Origin: Deltaproteobacteria bacterium
Lineage (GTDB): Bacteria; Desulfobacterota; Desulfobacteria; Desulfobacterales; B30-G6
Assembly (NCBI GenBank): GCA_019313725.1
Contig: JAFDAT010000249.1
Coordinates: 1 to 7,044 of the forward strand
Direction: 5' to 3'
Length of the DNA: 7,044 bases
A program made the position numbers and the translations under genes. Below are positions 5,722-7,044 of this stretch, in pieces. How positions within the stretch are numbered: the stretch's first letter is position 1; each line of letters begins with the position of its first letter. The notes below the pieces were generated by a model. That model did not search any database, was not told the origin of the DNA, and saw nothing but the letters and a program-made list of their open reading frames with translations.

Positions 5722-5781
5722 ATAAATTTTCATGTATTGGGTTGCATGCTTTGTTGTGCGCGGTCGAGCATGAAAATTTAT
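5722..5781. repeat. 13-bp perfect inverted repeat in the divergent intergenic region
   Basis: ATAAATTTTCATG (5722-5734) is exactly repeated in inverse at 5769-5781, with 34 bp between that include GCATGC. It lies between the minus-strand ABC operon and the plus-strand glycosyltransferase gene. It may be a regulator-binding pair of half sites, a bidirectional structure, or the remnant of a small element. No T-tract makes it a standard terminator. Confidence 0.4.
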
Positions 5782-5800
5782 GACAACTGCTATATATGGG

Positions 5801-5829
5801 TTGACGCGGGCAATTCACACCTGTAATGC
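5801..5829 (+). promoter_or_regulatory. Possible promoter of the glycosyltransferase gene
   Basis: TTGACG (5801-5806) and TAATGC (5824-5829) are spaced by exactly 17 bp. Transcription would begin around 5836, only a few bases before the preferred ATG at 5841, which would make the mRNA nearly leaderless. The -35 is good and the -10 is weak, so the call is tentative. Confidence 0.3.
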
Positions 5830-5840
5830 AATGCCAGCCA

Positions 5841-7044
5841 ATGGAAACACCAAAAGAAAAATTGAGTATCTGCCTCATCAGTTACAGGAGCAATCCGCAC
5901 AGCGGCGGCCAGGGCGTCTACCTGAAAAACCTCGCCAGGGCATTGACGGATCTGGGACACCGCGTGCATGTTCTTTCGGGGCCGCCGGACCCGCAGATCC
6001 ATGGCGATATCCCGATTCAGCACATCCGGGGCCTGGACCTGTACAACCCCAAAGACCCTTTCAGGATCCCGACGCTGCAGGAGCTTGCCCACCCCATCAA
6101 CTTACTCGAATGGATCGGCGTCTCGACCATGGGATTTCCCGAACCATTCACCTTCGGTCTTCGGGCATATCATTTTTTGCGTGGTTCCCGCGGCCGATTC
6201 GATGTCGTTCATGACAACCAGAGCCTCTCTTACGGTATCTGGGCCGGGAATAAACTTATTCCCACCATCGCTACCATTCACCATCCCATAACGGTTGACC
6301 GCAATCTAGCCGTTAAGAGCGTATCTGCATTCTGGAAAAAACTAAAACACTTGCGGTGGCATTCCTTCCTGAGGATGCAAAAAATTGTTTCGAGAACCCT
6401 TTCCAGCATTATCACTGTCTCGGAATGCGCCAAAAAAGATATCGCCAGAGATTTCCGCATCCCTCGAAACAGGTTCCGGGTGGTGCCCAACGGCATCAAC
6501 ACCCATCTGTTTTATCCGATACCGGCAATTGAACGGGAAAAAAACCGGTTGATCGTAACCAACAGCGCGGACATCCCGCTGAAGGGGCTTTACCACCTGC
6601 TCCATTCCGTTGCCCGGATCGCAGAAAAGCAGCCCATAAAACTGGTGGTCATCGGTTCGCCCAAAAAAAACGGCGGCATCGAAAACCTGATCCGGACCCT
6701 TGGCATCGGTCATCTCGTACACTTTACCGGCCGGATCGACCATGATGTCTTTGTACGGCAATATGCCCGGGCATCGCTGGCCGTGGTGCCCTCGCTTTAT
6801 GAAGGTTTCGGGCTCCCGGCCGGGGAGGCCATGGCCTGCGGCGTGCCGGTCATCAGCACCACGGGGGGGGCTTTGCCCGAAGTCGTGGGGGATGCAGGGG
6901 TCCTGGTTCCCCCGGGTGATCATCATGCGCTCACAGCGGCCATTCTGGACGTTCTTGCGGATGCCGGCAAAGCCGCCTCACTGGGCCGGAAAGGATATCG
7001 CCGCATACAGGAACATTTCACCTGGCAAAAGGCCGCTGAAAAAA
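5841..7044 (+). CDS. GT4-family glycosyltransferase (partial, C-terminal end beyond the window)
   Basis: Retaining glycosyltransferase with a GT-B fold, expected to move a sugar from a nucleotide-sugar donor to a glycan or lipid acceptor on the cytoplasmic side of the membrane, for example in surface polysaccharide synthesis. My translation is open for 401 codons to the window edge. Seen: the N-terminal strand KLSICLISY (7-15), the glycine-rich loop SGGQGVYLKNLARAL (21-35), HDNQSLSYG and HHPI in the acceptor domain, VSECAKKDI, VVPNGIN, the donor-domain start LIVTNSADIPLKGL, and the GT4 signature YEGFGLPAGEAMACGVPVIS with Glu321 and Glu329 (E-x7-E), then TTGGALPEVVG. Start: ATG at 5841-5843 sits close to the first strand; an in-frame ATG at 5826 adds five residues, and a TGA at 5802-5804 limits further extension. 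No ribosome site is evident for either. It is divergent from the ABC operon; partners would lie to the right of the window. Confidence 0.92.
   Translation, partial: METPKEKLSICLISYRSNPHSGGQGVYLKNLARALTDLGHRVHVLSGPPDPQIHGDIPIQHIRGLDLYNPKDPFRIPTLQELAHPINLLEWIGVSTMGFPEPFTFGLRAYHFLRGSRGRFDVVHDNQSLSYGIWAGNKLIPTIATIHHPITVDRNLAVKSVSAFWKKLKHLRWHSFLRMQKIVSRTLSSIITVSECAKKDIARDFRIPRNRFRVVPNGINTHLFYPIPAIEREKNRLIVTNSADIPLKGLYHLLHSVARIAEKQPIKLVVIGSPKKNGGIENLIRTLGIGHLVHFTGRIDHDVFVRQYARASLAVVPSLYEGFGLPAGEAMACGVPVISTTGGALPEVVGDAGVLVPPGDHHALTAAILDVLADAGKAASLGRKGYRRIQEHFTWQKAAEK

Noticed and set aside
5561..5780. TPP (thiamine) riboswitch upstream of an NMT1/THI5-like importer
   Set aside because: The conserved CUGAGA-type core and the matching second helix motif are absent on the minus strand, so a thiamine-precursor ligand is not supported.
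6342..6926. 194-codon open frame on the minus strand inside the glycosyltransferase gene
   Set aside because: It is antisense to a gene with clear GT4 motifs, has no recognisable domain and shows the composition of a shadow frame.

Overview
The window looks like ordinary chromosomal DNA from a Gram-negative anaerobe, most plausibly a Desulfobacterota (delta-proteobacterial, Desulfobacteraceae-like) species. That placement is an inference. It rests on moderate GC content, a stand-alone 3-hydroxyacyl-CoA dehydrogenase, a YcgN-type cysteine-cluster protein, and intergenic DNA rich in small palindromes of the style I associate with that group. No rRNA, tRNA, CRISPR array, transposase or phage gene is visible.

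Layout from left to right. Minus strand: the N-terminal 265 codons of a 3-hydroxyacyl-CoA dehydrogenase (1-795, cut by the window edge); a HIT-family protein (955-1377), followed just past its stop by a 29-bp near-perfect hairpin (868-948); a 476-bp gene-free stretch (1378-1853) holding a large dyad element and two REP-like GTAG-plus-palindrome units in opposite orientation; a YcgN/UPF0260 protein with a TTG start (1854-2306); a repeat-rich spacer (2307-2495). Next comes a four-gene minus-strand operon (5560 down to 2496) transcribed in this order: exported protein of unknown function, ABC ATPase, ABC permease, periplasmic NMT1/THI5-like binding protein. The first three genes are 1 nt apart or overlap by 11 nt, and the binding protein follows after 84 bp. 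A 280-bp divergent intergenic region (5561-5840) carries several dyads and a perfect TATAAT on the minus strand. Plus strand: a GT4-type glycosyltransferase (5841 to the window end) that runs off the edge.

How the genes work together: the ABC operon encodes a SsuABC/TauABC/ThiXYZ-type importer. The binding protein captures a small periplasmic ligand, the permease forms the channel and the ATPase drives transport. The ligand cannot be read from sequence. The unusual points are the exported orphan protein at the head of the operon and an ATPase whose Q-loop and signature motif depart from consensus. The other genes look like independent housekeeping or envelope functions: beta-oxidation, a nucleotide hydrolase/transferase, a metal-cluster protein and surface glycan synthesis.

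No dramatic new defence or mobile system is seen. The best leads are the orphan exported protein with its divergent ABC transporter, and the intergenic repeat elements.
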